Shown here one piece after another: positions 14,404 to 22,140 of a stretch of 32,877 bases of DNA. The notes under the pieces were generated by a model. That model ran no database searches. It had not been told where the DNA came from and saw only the letters and a program-made list of their open reading frames with translations. How positions within the stretch are numbered: position 1 is the stretch's first letter; each line of letters opens with the position of its first letter. A program made the position numbers and the translations under genes. The DNA is from Desulfobacterium sp. (GTDB taxonomy: Bacteria > Desulfobacterota > Desulfobacteria > Desulfobacterales > Desulfobacteraceae), in the NCBI GenBank assembly GCA_016342325.1, contig JAEINR010000069.1:1-32877 (forward strand). Reading direction: 5' to 3'.

Positions 14404-17073
14404 ATGAAACAACAGATATATCTGATAGATGGAAGCGCCTATTTGTACCGTGCCTTCCACGCCATACGAAGCCTGTCCACATCAGCGGGGATGCCCACCA
14501 ATGCGATCTTTGGGTTTACCCGGATCCTCCTGAAACTTCTCAAGGAGAAACAGCCCGAACATGTGGCCGTGTTCTTTGATGTCAAAGGCCCCACCTTCCG
14601 CCACGACATGTTCGAGGAGTACAAGGCCAACCGACCGCCCATGCCCGATGAGCTGAGACTGCAGATCCCCTATATCAAGGAGGTGGTCAAGGCCCTCAAT
14701 ATCCCCATCGTGGAAAAAACAGGGTTTGAAGCGGACGACCTCATCGGCACCTATGCCCGCATTGCCGAAGAACAGGGATTTGAAGTGATCATGGTAACCG
14801 GGGACAAGGATTTCATGCAGCTTGTCACCGACAATGCCGTGGTCTGGGACCCCATGAAAGACGAGATCATCGACACGGAGGCGATTTTCAACAAACTCGG
14901 CCTCACCCCGATCCAGGTGATCGACATGCTGGGCCTTTCCGGAGACACTGCCGACAACATCCCCGGCGTTCCCGGGGTCGGACCCAAGACAGCCCAGAAG
15001 CTCCTGGTTGAACACGGGAACGTGGAGGGCATCTACGAAAATCTTGAAACCCTCCGCTCAAAAAAGAGCCTCTACGCAAAACTGTCCGACAACCGGGAGC
15101 AGGCGTTCCTGAGCCGGGACCTTGTGATCATAGACAAGAACGTTGAAGTTGACACCTCCCTGGAAGCGTTCAAGATCTCCCCCTTTGACGATGAGCGCCT
15201 GGCGGAAATTTTCAAGGAGCTTGAGTTCAACACCCTCTACCAGGAGTTCAGAAAGAAACAGGCGCCCGTGGAGAAAGCCTATGTCCTGGTGACAGAGATG
15301 GACAAACTCAAAGCCCTGGTAACAGACCTTGAAAAGGCGGGCATCTTCAGCATCGACACTGAAACCACCTCAAAGCACCCCATGCGCGCCAACCTTGTGG
15401 GCATCTCGGTGGCATACAAGGAACACCAGGCGTTTTACATTCCCGTGGGCCACACCAGCAGTGGAGATCAGCCCGATCGCGCCCAGGTGCTTGAAATCTT
15501 CAGGCCCCTGCTTGAAAACCCGGAAATCAAAAAGATAGGCCAAAACATCAAATACGACTATATCGTATTTGCAAGGCACGGCGTTGAAATGCAGGGTCTC
15601 TGGTTCGACACCATGATCGCCTCCCACCTCCTGAATCCCGCCCAGCGGGGGCACAGCCTGGATAAGATCGCCATGGATCTTCTGGACCACAAGACCATCA
15701 AATACGAAGAGGTGACAGGAAAGGGAAAGGCCCAGATAGGATTTGAAGAGGTGGAGATCGAGATGGCCCTGGACTACGCAGCTGAGGATGCCGACATCAC
15801 CTTCCTTTGCTACACCATCCTGGAGAAACGACTCCGGGAGGCGGAGCTTCTCTCCCTGATGAACGATGTTGAAATGCCCCTTGTAACGGTTCTTGCGACC
15901 ATGGAGATGAACGGCATCAAGGTGGATACCGACGAACTGATCTCCCTTTCCAAGGCCTTTGACCAGGAGCTTGAGACCCTTGAAGCCGATATCCATGGCC
16001 TGGCAGGGGAAGCGTTCAACATCAACTCCTCAAAGCAGCTCGGCGTCATCCTGTTTGAAAAGCTCCTGCTGCCGGTAAAGAAAAAAACCAAGAAAAAAAC
16101 CGGGTACTCCACGGATGTGGAGGTGCTGACCCAGCTGGCAGAGCTCCATGAACTGCCCGAGAAGGTTTTGAGGTACAGGTCCATTGGAAAGCTCAAGTCC
16201 ACCTATTCCGACGCCCTCCAGGAGCTTGTCCATCCGGAGACCGGCAGGATTCACACCTCGTTCAACCAGGCAATCACCGCCACGGGAAGGCTGTCGAGTT
16301 CGGATCCCAACCTCCAGAACATCCCCATCAGGACGGAAGAAGGGAAAAAAATCAGGGCCGCGTTCGTACCCAAAGAAGGGCATACCCTGATTGCGGCGGA
16401 TTACTCCCAGATCGAGCTGAGGATCCTTGCCCACTGCGCCGACGACGAGATTCTCATCGAAGCGTTCACCAATGACGAAGATATCCATACAAGGACGGCC
16501 GCAGAAGTGTTCCAGACATTCCCGGAGTTCATCACCACGGATCTCCGGCGCCAGGCAAAGGCGATCAACTTCGGTATTATTTACGGAATGAGCGCGTTCA
16601 GGCTCGCAAAGGAGCTGGACATCTCAAGAAAGATGGCACAGACCTATATCGACTCCTACTTTGCACGGTATGCAGGGGTGAAACGTTTCATTGACGAAAC
16701 CATTGAAAAGGCAAGGGAAACCTCCGAAGTGACCACCCTGCTTGGAAGGAAACGACGCCTGAGCGACATCAACTCCTCCAATACCAACCTGAAAAATTTT
16801 GCAGAACGGGCAGCCATGAACACACCGATCCAGGGCAGTGCCGCCGACCTGATCAAACTTGCCATGATCCACATGGCCAGACTCCTGACCGAGAAGAAGC
16901 TCAAGTCAAAGATGCTCCTCTCCGTCCATGATGAGATCATCTTTGAGACGCCCCATGAAGAAAAGGAGGAGCTCATGGCCCTTGCCAAGGCGACCATGGA
17001 GAGCGTGTTTGACCTGAAGGTCCCCCTGAAGGTAAACATCGACGCAGGAGAGAACTGGGCCCAGGCCCATTAG
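14404..17073 (+). CDS. polA: DNA polymerase I
   Basis: The 889-residue protein has all three domains of bacterial Pol I. The 5'-3' exonuclease (about 1-300) starts IYLIDGSAYLYRAFHAIR and includes GFEADDLIGTYA and VTGDKDFMQL. The 3'-5' exonuclease (about 310-490) keeps its metal ligands: SIDTETTS near 318, NIKYDYIVF and YAAEDADITF. The polymerase domain has motif A DYSQIELRILAH (Asp about 666), motif B RRQAKAINFGIIYG, and motif C SVHDEIIFE (about 841), so proofreading and polymerisation should both work. I chose ATG 14404 because family proteins begin just before the IYLIDGSA strand; in-frame ATGs at 14344 and 14257 add unlike sequence. It acts in repair and Okazaki fragment processing. Confidence 0.97.
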   Translation: MKQQIYLIDGSAYLYRAFHAIRSLSTSAGMPTNAIFGFTRILLKLLKEKQPEHVAVFFDVKGPTFRHDMFEEYKANRPPMPDELRLQIPYIKEVVKALNIPIVEKTGFEADDLIGTYARIAEEQGFEVIMVTGDKDFMQLVTDNAVVWDPMKDEIIDTEAIFNKLGLTPIQVIDMLGLSGDTADNIPGVPGVGPKTAQKLLVEHGNVEGIYENLETLRSKKSLYAKLSDNREQAFLSRDLVIIDKNVEVDTSLEAFKISPFDDERLAEIFKELEFNTLYQEFRKKQAPVEKAYVLVTEMDKLKALVTDLEKAGIFSIDTETTSKHPMRANLVGISVAYKEHQAFYIPVGHTSSGDQPDRAQVLEIFRPLLENPEIKKIGQNIKYDYIVFARHGVEMQGLWFDTMIASHLLNPAQRGHSLDKIAMDLLDHKTIKYEEVTGKGKAQIGFEEVEIEMALDYAAEDADITFLCYTILEKRLREAELLSLMNDVEMPLVTVLATMEMNGIKVDTDELISLSKAFDQELETLEADIHGLAGEAFNINSSKQLGVILFEKLLLPVKKKTKKKTGYSTDVEVLTQLAELHELPEKVLRYRSIGKLKSTYSDALQELVHPETGRIHTSFNQAITATGRLSSSDPNLQNIPIRTEEGKKIRAAFVPKEGHTLIAADYSQIELRILAHCADDEILIEAFTNDEDIHTRTAAEVFQTFPEFITTDLRRQAKAINFGIIYGMSAFRLAKELDISRKMAQTYIDSYFARYAGVKRFIDETIEKARETSEVTTLLGRKRRLSDINSSNTNLKNFAERAAMNTPIQGSAADLIKLAMIHMARLLTEKKLKSKMLLSVHDEIIFETPHEEKEELMALAKATMESVFDLKVPLKVNIDAGENWAQAH

Positions 17074-17079
17074 CTTCTT

Positions 17080-17150
17080 AGCTCTGACTTTCGTGTTCGT
17101 TTGACAAGAGAATCAGAAAAGTTTTTTGGCCCTGGCTTGTCCATACGAAA
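17080..17150 (-). repeat. Dispersed intergenic repeat, copy A
   Basis: The complement of this stretch contains GGACAAGCCAGGGCCAAA, TTTTCTGATTCTCTTG and AACACGAAAGTCAGAGC, which align in order and spacing with copies at 21739-21810 and 28057-28135. It lies between the convergent ends of polA and the 57-aa gene. Confidence 0.75.
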
Positions 17151-17156
17151 GATCGG

Positions 17157-17330
17157 TTATTCTTCCTTGGCGGAGGCTTTTTCCACACTGTTTTTGACCG
17201 TCTCTTCGATGGTTGCGTGTATGTCCCTGAAGGATTCATGCACGCTTGCAGGAGAGAGCCTTCCCAGCTCAATAAACTTCACCACTATTTCTTTGGTTGC
17301 CCGTAGTATTTGTTCATCCATTGATTTCAT
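17157..17330 (-). CDS. Small conserved-looking hypothetical protein (57 aa)
   Basis: The predicted product starts MKSMDEQILRATKEIVVKFI and is amphipathic and helical: a basic-hydrophobic first helix, a GRLSPASVHESF turn and a second helix, DIHATIEETVKNSV, ending in a charged tail. I recall similar short proteins in other Desulfobacterota but assign no function. Codon pattern and composition look like a real gene. No Shine-Dalgarno precedes either ATG (17328-17330 or 17319-17321). A candidate promoter (TTGACC, 17 bp, ATATTT; complement of 17339-17367) would start transcription about 2 nt before ATG 17330, suggesting a leaderless message. It is divergent from the TraB-family gene. Confidence 0.6.
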   Translation of the reverse strand: MKSMDEQILRATKEIVVKFIELGRLSPASVHESFRDIHATIEETVKNSVEKASAKEE

Positions 17331-17354
17331 GGGTGAGGAAATATCACACAAGGG

Positions 17355-17383
17355 TTGACAAGGTCAATGGCTGTCAATTATTT
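17355..17383 (+). promoter_or_regulatory. Candidate promoter of the TraB-family gene with inverted repeat
   Basis: TTGACA (17355-17360), 17 bp, then TTATTT (17378-17383). TTGACA and TGTCAA (17372-17377) form a 6-bp inverted repeat across the spacer, in the 138-bp divergent region shared with the 57-aa gene. Confidence 0.4.
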
Positions 17384-17468
17384 TGTTGCCATGTTTATTA
17401 AAATGATTATATTCGGTTCCTTGCTGAACCAACCAATAACCCCTAACGTCGTTAAGGACAAATCCTGA

Positions 17469-18653
17469 ATGGATAATTTAGAGGCCACAGATCACGAGGG
17501 GATCGACCGCATCTCCTGCAACGGAAAAGAGATAATTTTAATCGGCACGGCCCATGTCTCCAAAGAGAGTGCCAAGCTTGTCACCGATGTGATCGAGAAC
17601 GAACGTCCGGATACCGTGTGCGTAGAGCTCTGTGCCACTCGGCTTCGATCCATCAGGAACAAGGAAGAGTGGCGCAACATGGACATCGTCAAGGTGATCC
17701 GGGAGAAAAAGGCCCTGTTGCTGCTCATGAACCTCATGCTTGCGTCGTTCCAGAAACGAATCGCAACCAAGTTCGATATCAAACCGGGCCAGGAGATGAT
17801 CAATGCGGTTGAGGCCGCCGAAAAGATTGAAGCGTTAATTGTTCCGGCCGACCGTGATATCCAGACCACCCTCACCCGGGTGTGGCGGAGCATGGGATTG
17901 TGGAAAAAGCTTAAGCTGATCTTCCAGCTGGTGTTCTCCCTTGGCAACTCCGACGAGATCACCGAGGAGGAGATCGAAGAGATGAAGCAGGAGGATATGC
18001 TCAAGACCCTGCTCTCTGACATGAAACGCTCCCATCCGGTCCTGGAGAAGGTCCTCATCGACGAACGGGACCAGTTCCTTGCCGAAACCATTCGAACGTC
18101 CCCCGGCGAAACCATCGTGGCCGTGGTCGGCGCAGGCCATGCCCCGGGCATCAAACGCTACATGGCAAACAATACCCCCATAGACCTGGATGAACTGTCC
18201 CAGATCCCCAAGGCCGGGAATTTTGGAAAAATCATGAAGTGGCTCATCCCATTGGCCATCGTGGTCCTGTTTGCCGCAGGGTTTTTCATGAAAGGAAAGG
18301 GCGTGGGAACCGACATGATCTGGCTATGGATCGCAGCCAACGGCATTTTTGCAGGCTTAGGCGCCCTTGTGGCCCTGGCCCACCCCTATACCATCATCAC
18401 CTCCATCCTTGCCGCTCCCCTGACCTCCCTCAACCCCATGATCGCCGCAGGATGGGTCTCCGGCCTTGTGGAGGCGATCTCGAGAAAGCCCAAGGTAAAA
18501 GATCTTGAATCCATCCCGGAGGATATCCTCTCGGTCCGGGGATTCTGGCGCAACAACGTCACCCGGATTCTTCTTGTGGTCGTGTTCACCAACCTTGGCA
18601 GCACCATCGGCACCATGACCGCCATCCCGCTCATGCTAAAAGTGATGAATTAA
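17469..18653 (+). CDS. TraB/PrgY family membrane protein
   Basis: The 394-residue protein has a soluble TraB domain (about 15-240) and a C-terminal membrane part with four or five helices. Family motifs are present in order: LIGTAHVSKES near residue 25, VCVELCATRLR near 50, VPADRDIQTTLTR near 120, and VVGAGHAPGI near 220, supplying the conserved His, Glu and Arg residues of the TraB/GumN/Tiki-like metalloprotease-type fold. PrgY of Enterococcus blocks a peptide pheromone; in other bacteria the role is unknown. The start is ATG 17469 with AAGGA 10 nt upstream. Despite the name it gives no evidence of conjugation here. A repeat-derived hairpin follows the stop codon. Confidence 0.88.
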   Translation: MDNLEATDHEGIDRISCNGKEIILIGTAHVSKESAKLVTDVIENERPDTVCVELCATRLRSIRNKEEWRNMDIVKVIREKKALLLLMNLMLASFQKRIATKFDIKPGQEMINAVEAAEKIEALIVPADRDIQTTLTRVWRSMGLWKKLKLIFQLVFSLGNSDEITEEEIEEMKQEDMLKTLLSDMKRSHPVLEKVLIDERDQFLAETIRTSPGETIVAVVGAGHAPGIKRYMANNTPIDLDELSQIPKAGNFGKIMKWLIPLAIVVLFAAGFFMKGKGVGTDMIWLWIAANGIFAGLGALVALAHPYTIITSILAAPLTSLNPMIAAGWVSGLVEAISRKPKVKDLESIPEDILSVRGFWRNNVTRILLVVVFTNLGSTIGTMTAIPLMLKVMN

Positions 18654-18654
18654 A

Positions 18655-18926
18655 AAACAACGACAATAAGCTAAGCCTGACCCCAATTTACGTGGAGTCA
18701 GGCTTTTCTGTTCCTGGGGGCGGTCAAACGAAATTACACCCACTGGCCCCGCCTCAGCCGGGGTCAGGCTTTTCTTATTGCTTGAAACGCGAGACCCCAC
18801 AAAATAATGCAATAAGGAAAGCCTGACCCCATTGGTTCAATGCCCCATCGCTTCCAGTAAAAGGCAATAAACTAAGCCTGACCCCGTTTACTCCGCAAAC
18901 AACGACAACAAGCTAGGCCTGACCCC
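18655..18926. repeat. Cluster of six GGGGTCAGGC (AGCCTGACCCC) repeats
   Basis: AAGCCTGACCCC or its complement occurs at 18673-18684 (+), 18694-18705 (-, one mismatch), 18760-18771 (-), 18819-18830 (+), 18874-18885 (+) and 18915-18926 (+, one mismatch). Copies 1 and 2 form a hairpin with a 12-bp arm. Copies 3 and 4 lie in a 21-bp inverted repeat with one mismatch (18760-18780 and 18810-18830). Copies 1 and 6 share 30 nt with two mismatches (18655-18684 and 18897-18926). The layout resembles a REP/BIME cluster. No transposase gene is in the window. Confidence 0.85.
18673..18708 (+). terminator. Terminator-like hairpin after the TraB-family gene
   Basis: Repeat copies 1 and 2 pair (AAGCCTGACCCC with GGAGTCAGGCTT, one mismatch, 9-nt loop) and are followed by TTTTC. 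This sits 20 nt after the TraB-family stop codon and could act as an intrinsic terminator built from REP-type repeats. Confidence 0.5.
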
Positions 18927-19635
18927 GATCGTTTGCAAAGCGCTGGATGCACGCAGGATAGAGCTCCCACTCAAGGGCAAGCCCCTTTTTCTTTACGATC
19001 TCAAGGGTATCGTTCTCCTCGATCTCGAACGCCTTCTGGCCGAGGATGGGACCGGTGTCTTCCCCGTAATCGATAAAATGGACCGTGCACCCGCCCACCT
19101 TACACCCGTACCTGAAGGTGTCTCCGTAGCCGTCTGTTCCAGGAAACGCCGGCAGAAGGGCCGGATGGATATTCATGATCTTCCTGTGGTCGGTGTTGAT
19201 GCGGTCGATGAAATAGGGGGTCAGGGTGCGCATGTACCCTGCCAGGATCAAGAGATCCACATCATAGGGAAGAATCCTGTCCAGGAGGGCCCGCTCTGCA
19301 ATGGCCCTGGAGGTCAGGAATCTTTCTATTTTTTCATTCCCTGCGGATTCCGGCAGAAGATTCTGCTTTGCCCGGATCTCCGCCATGTCAAAATCATCGG
19401 GAACCACCACGCCATCGGGATCGCTCTTCACCTGTTGAATGATGGCCCGATAATCCACCACAAAGGTGTCGATCCCTGCCCGTTCCGCCCGTTCAAGCCC
19501 TTTAACCCCGGGGGTGTCCGATCCGGTAAACACGATCTGTGCATCTATTCGTTCCTGGGCACAGGCATCGATGATAGCCTGCAGATTTGTACCGCCCCCT
19601 GAGATAAGGGCGCCGGCCTTTATTTTCTTACCCAT
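18913..19635 (-). CDS. purN: Phosphoribosylglycinamide formyltransferase (GART)
   Basis: The product transfers a formyl group from 10-formyl-THF to GAR in purine synthesis. The N-terminal strand and loop (ALISGGGTNLQAIIDAC) and the catalytic site (KIMNIHPALLPAFPG with Asn and His; CTVHFIDYGEDTGPIL with Asp) are intact. At 240 residues it is longer than E. coli PurN (about 212) because of a roughly 35-residue insert around residues 85-125. The start is ATG 19633-19635 with AGGAGG 7 nt upstream; the longer open frame runs through the promoter. The last codons (DRGQA and stop) come from the AGGCCTGACCCC repeat copy, so the native C-terminus was probably altered by that element. Confidence 0.93.
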   Translation of the reverse strand: MGKKIKAGALISGGGTNLQAIIDACAQERIDAQIVFTGSDTPGVKGLERAERAGIDTFVVDYRAIIQQVKSDPDGVVVPDDFDMAEIRAKQNLLPESAGNEKIERFLTSRAIAERALLDRILPYDVDLLILAGYMRTLTPYFIDRINTDHRKIMNIHPALLPAFPGTDGYGDTFRYGCKVGGCTVHFIDYGEDTGPILGQKAFEIEENDTLEIVKKKGLALEWELYPACIQRFANDRGQA

Positions 19636-19660
19636 ATTGATTCCTCCTTTTTTTTGGGTG

Positions 19661-19689
19661 ATAATGCGAAAGTCGTACCCGGATGTCAA
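19661..19689 (-). promoter_or_regulatory. Candidate promoter of purN
   Basis: The minus strand reads TTGACA (complement of 19684-19689), 17 bp, CATTAT (complement of 19661-19666), about 25 nt before the purN start codon. Confidence 0.6.
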
Positions 19690-19711
19690 GCAAAAGGAGC
19701 GGGACATCGTA

Positions 19712-19740
19712 TTGACAAAGCTATTTTAAGAACATATATT
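19712..19740 (+). promoter_or_regulatory. Promoter of the trxA-trxB-bamD cluster
   Basis: A perfect TTGACA (19712-19717), a 17-bp spacer and TATATT (19735-19740) lie 43 bp upstream of trxA. It is divergent from the purN promoter, with the -35 boxes only 22 bp apart. Confidence 0.7.
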
Positions 19741-19783
19741 TACCAGACGTTTTGAATCAACCCAAACATAAAGGAACAAACCC

Positions 19784-20104
19784 ATGACAAGCATTTTTGA
19801 AATAGATGACGACGCTTTTGAGAAGGATGTATTGGGCTCGGATAAGCCTGTAGTGGTAGATTTCTGGGCCCCATGGTGTGGTCCCTGCAGGGCGATCACC
19901 CCGATTATTGAAGAGCTTGAAAAGACCTACGGCGAGACCATCAAGTTTGTCAAAGTGAATGTGGATGAAAACCCGGTCACCCCTAGCAAGTACGGAATCA
20001 AGGCCATCCCTACCCTCATCTTTTTCAAGGATGGTGAGATTGCAGATCAGATAACCGGCATGGTGGCAAAGGCAAAACTCGAAGAGACCATCAAAGCCCT
20101 TTAA
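19784..20104 (+). CDS. trxA: Thioredoxin
   Basis: The 106-residue protein is a canonical thioredoxin with the active site FWAPWCGPCR at about residues 28-37, the buried acidic residue after VVVDFWA, and the cis-proline IPTLIFF at about 75. It reduces protein disulfides in the cytoplasm and is recharged by the thioredoxin reductase encoded 39 nt downstream. The start is ATG 19784, with AAGGA about 8 nt upstream. Confidence 0.97.
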   Translation: MTSIFEIDDDAFEKDVLGSDKPVVVDFWAPWCGPCRAITPIIEELEKTYGETIKFVKVNVDENPVTPSKYGIKAIPTLIFFKDGEIADQITGMVAKAKLEETIKAL

Positions 20105-20143
20105 CAGGCTTTGTAGACATCTGCAAAAAAGGAGAACGTGTCC

Positions 20144-21070
20144 ATGCCAGAGACCGATTATGATATCGTCATCGTTGGTGCGGGGCCTGCAGGGTTAACT
20201 GCGGGAATCTATGCCGCCCGGGCAAGAATGAACGTCTTGCTTGTGGAAAAGGCGGCACCAGGAGGCCAGATCATCATCACTGACTGGGTCGAGAACTATC
20301 CCGGGTTCCCAGAGGGAATCAGCGGGTACGACCTTGGGGAAAAGATGCTGACCCAGGCAAAGAACCTGGGGCTTGAGATATCCACCGAAGAAGTGACCGC
20401 CATGGAGCTGTCACCCACCATAAAGACCCTACGTCTGGGTGAGAAAACCCTCACGGCAAAGAGCATCATCATTGCCTCCGGGGCCTCGCCCAAAAAACTC
20501 AACGTGGGAGAAGAGAAATTCATGGGCAAGGGCGTTTCCTTCTGCGCCACCTGTGACGCCCCGTTCTTTAGGGACAAGGCCGTTGTTGCCGTTGGTGGCG
20601 GAGATACAGCCGTACAGGAAGCGATCTTCCTGACCAAGTTTGTCAGCAAGGTTTATCTTGTCCACAGACGGGACGAGCTCAGGGCCACAAAGATTCTCCA
20701 GGAAAGAGCGTTCAGCAACGACAAAATCGAATTTGTCTGGGACTCGGTGGTCACAGGCATGGACGGTTTCTTCGGCGTTGAGAACGTTCATGTAAAGAAT
20801 GTTAAAACCGATGAGGCAAAAACGTTCAAAGCGGACGGCTGCTTTATCTGGATCGGTACCGTGCCCAACACGGATTTTCTCACCAACTCCCTGGAGCTTG
20901 ATGAGTGGGGATTCATAAAAGCGGACAAGCACATGGAGACCTCGGTTCCCGGTGTCTTTGCTGTGGGTGACGTGAGAGACACGCCGTTACGGCAAATCGC
21001 CACAGCCGTTGGAGATGCTGCAATTGCAGCGCTTGCGGCCGAGCATTTTATCGAGAATTTTGCCGGATGA
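20144..21070 (+). CDS. trxB: Thioredoxin reductase
   Basis: The 308-residue flavoprotein has the standard order: FAD-binding IVGAGPAGLTAGIYAARA at the N-terminus, redox-active CATC (FCATCDAPFF) near 135, NAD(P)H-binding VGGGDTAVQEAIFL near 150, and the second FAD contact GVFAVGDVRDTPLRQIATA near the C-terminus. It passes electrons from NAD(P)H to thioredoxin. I prefer ATG 20144 (GGAG 9 nt upstream) over GTG 20138. The last 4 bp overlap bamD (ATGA). Confidence 0.96.
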   Translation: MPETDYDIVIVGAGPAGLTAGIYAARARMNVLLVEKAAPGGQIIITDWVENYPGFPEGISGYDLGEKMLTQAKNLGLEISTEEVTAMELSPTIKTLRLGEKTLTAKSIIIASGASPKKLNVGEEKFMGKGVSFCATCDAPFFRDKAVVAVGGGDTAVQEAIFLTKFVSKVYLVHRRDELRATKILQERAFSNDKIEFVWDSVVTGMDGFFGVENVHVKNVKTDEAKTFKADGCFIWIGTVPNTDFLTNSLELDEWGFIKADKHMETSVPGVFAVGDVRDTPLRQIATAVGDAAIAALAAEHFIENFAG

Positions 21071-21735
21071 AAAAAATAACCCCTGTTATTTTATTGGTAC
21101 TTCTCTTCTCTGTCTCCGGCTGCGCCTGGTTCCAGGACAAAAACGAAATGGAGAAGAGTGCCCAAGAGCTGGTACAAGAAGGATCCTCCCAGTTCAGGGA
21201 CCGGGACTTCAAGGATGCCATCCACTCGTTCACCACCCTGAAAGACTGGTATCCGTTCAGCAAATACGCCATCCTGGCGGAGCTGAAGATTGCCGATGCC
21301 CACTATGAGCTGGAAGAATACGAGGAGGCGATCTTTGCCTACCAAGAGTTTGAGAGCCTCCATCCGAAGAACGAGGCCATCCCCTACGTGATTTACCGTA
21401 CAGGGCTCTGCTGGTTCGATAGGATCGACACCGTAGACCGGGATCAGAAAAGCTCAAGAAAAGCCCAGGCCGAATTCAGTCGGTTGGTGGAGCGATTCCC
21501 TGACACCCCCCAGGCAGCCAAGGCCGCTAAGCACATTGAACACTGCATCTCAAGCCTTGCCGGCCATGAACTCTACGTTGCCCAGTTCTATTTCAAGGCA
21601 AAACAGTACAAGGCGGCCCAGAAACGGTTTGAATACCTGTTTGCGAACTATCCCGACACCAAGGAGGGAAAGGAAGCGCTAACCCATATTGCCCTGTGCC
21701 AACAGATGATTGACCAGGCTGAAACAGACAAATAA
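21067..21735 (+). CDS. bamD: Outer membrane assembly lipoprotein BamD
   Basis: The 222-residue protein has a lipoprotein signal peptide (MKKITPVILLVLLFSVSGC; lipobox VSGC) and TPR-like repeats: QFRDRDFKDAIHSFTTLKD, then YELEEYEEAIFAYQEFESLHP, and KQYKAAQKRFEYLFANYPDT. This is the YfiO/BamD architecture, a scaffold of the BAM complex that inserts beta-barrel proteins into the outer membrane, so the host is diderm. It overlaps trxB by 4 bp. Co-transcription with thioredoxin genes is unusual but may be incidental. Confidence 0.93.
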   Translation: MKKITPVILLVLLFSVSGCAWFQDKNEMEKSAQELVQEGSSQFRDRDFKDAIHSFTTLKDWYPFSKYAILAELKIADAHYELEEYEEAIFAYQEFESLHPKNEAIPYVIYRTGLCWFDRIDTVDRDQKSSRKAQAEFSRLVERFPDTPQAAKAAKHIEHCISSLAGHELYVAQFYFKAKQYKAAQKRFEYLFANYPDTKEGKEALTHIALCQQMIDQAETDK

Positions 21736-21738
21736 TAG

Positions 21739-21810
21739 AACGGTTATACCTAACCTGGACAAGCCAGACCAAAGAGGTCCTCTGTTTTTTTTTGCCAAAA
21801 TAACACGACA
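21739..21810 (+). repeat. Dispersed intergenic repeat, copy B, with T9 tract
   Basis: CCTAACCTGGACAAGCCAGA, CCAAAG and TTGCCAAAATAACACGA match copy C (28057-28135, opposite strand) and, more loosely, copy A (17080-17150). The element follows bamD directly. In this copy a short AGAGG/CCTCT stem precedes nine T (21784-21792), so it may terminate the trxA-trxB-bamD transcript. Confidence 0.75.
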
Positions 21811-21841
21811 CCCAGGGCTAAGCGGCTAAATTATCTTTACA

Positions 21842-21859
21842 ACATCAACCATTTGATGT
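21842..21859. promoter_or_regulatory. Palindrome upstream of rpmB
   Basis: ACATCAA (21842-21848) and TTGATGT (21853-21859) form a perfect 7-bp inverted repeat with a 4-nt centre, 55 bp before the rpmB start. It could be an operator or a leader hairpin; no autogenous L28 site is known to me that it matches. Confidence 0.35.
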
Positions 21860-21913
21860 ATTAGACATTGTTTCAGGTTATATGCTAATTTTTTGTCTTT
21901 AAGGAGAAAAGAT

Positions 21914-22138
21914 ATGTCAAAAGAATGTAAGATATGCGGTAAAAAACCCATGGTTGGAAACAACGTCAGCCATGCACATAACATCAACAAGAGAAGGTTT
22001 AACCCCAACCTTCAGCGGGTCAGGGCCCTTTTCAACGGCCAGGTAAAAAAGATCGACGTATGCACAAGCTGCATCAAAGCCGGTAAAGTTGTTAAAGCAC
22101 CCGTCTCAACCTATGAGGGCGCTGCCAAAGAGGCTTAG
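21914..22138 (+). CDS. rpmB: 50S ribosomal protein L28 (zinc-ribbon form)
   Basis: The 74-residue product is L28 of the large ribosomal subunit. It has the family core [19 protein letters not shown] and NPNLQRVRA. Two cysteine pairs (CKICGKK near the N-terminus and CTSCIK near residue 54) make it the zinc-binding (C+) form. I chose ATG 21914 (AGGAG 8 nt upstream); an earlier in-frame ATG adds seven residues ahead of the SD. Its stop codon lies 2 bp from the end of the convergent rel gene. Confidence 0.96.
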   Translation: MSKECKICGKKPMVGNNVSHAHNINKRRFNPNLQRVRALFNGQVKKIDVCTSCIKAGKVVKAPVSTYEGAAKEA

Positions 22139-22140
22139 GC

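Noticed and set aside
18655-18926. CRISPR array
   Set aside because: Repeats are short, occur in both orientations, have irregular spacing and no cas genes nearby.
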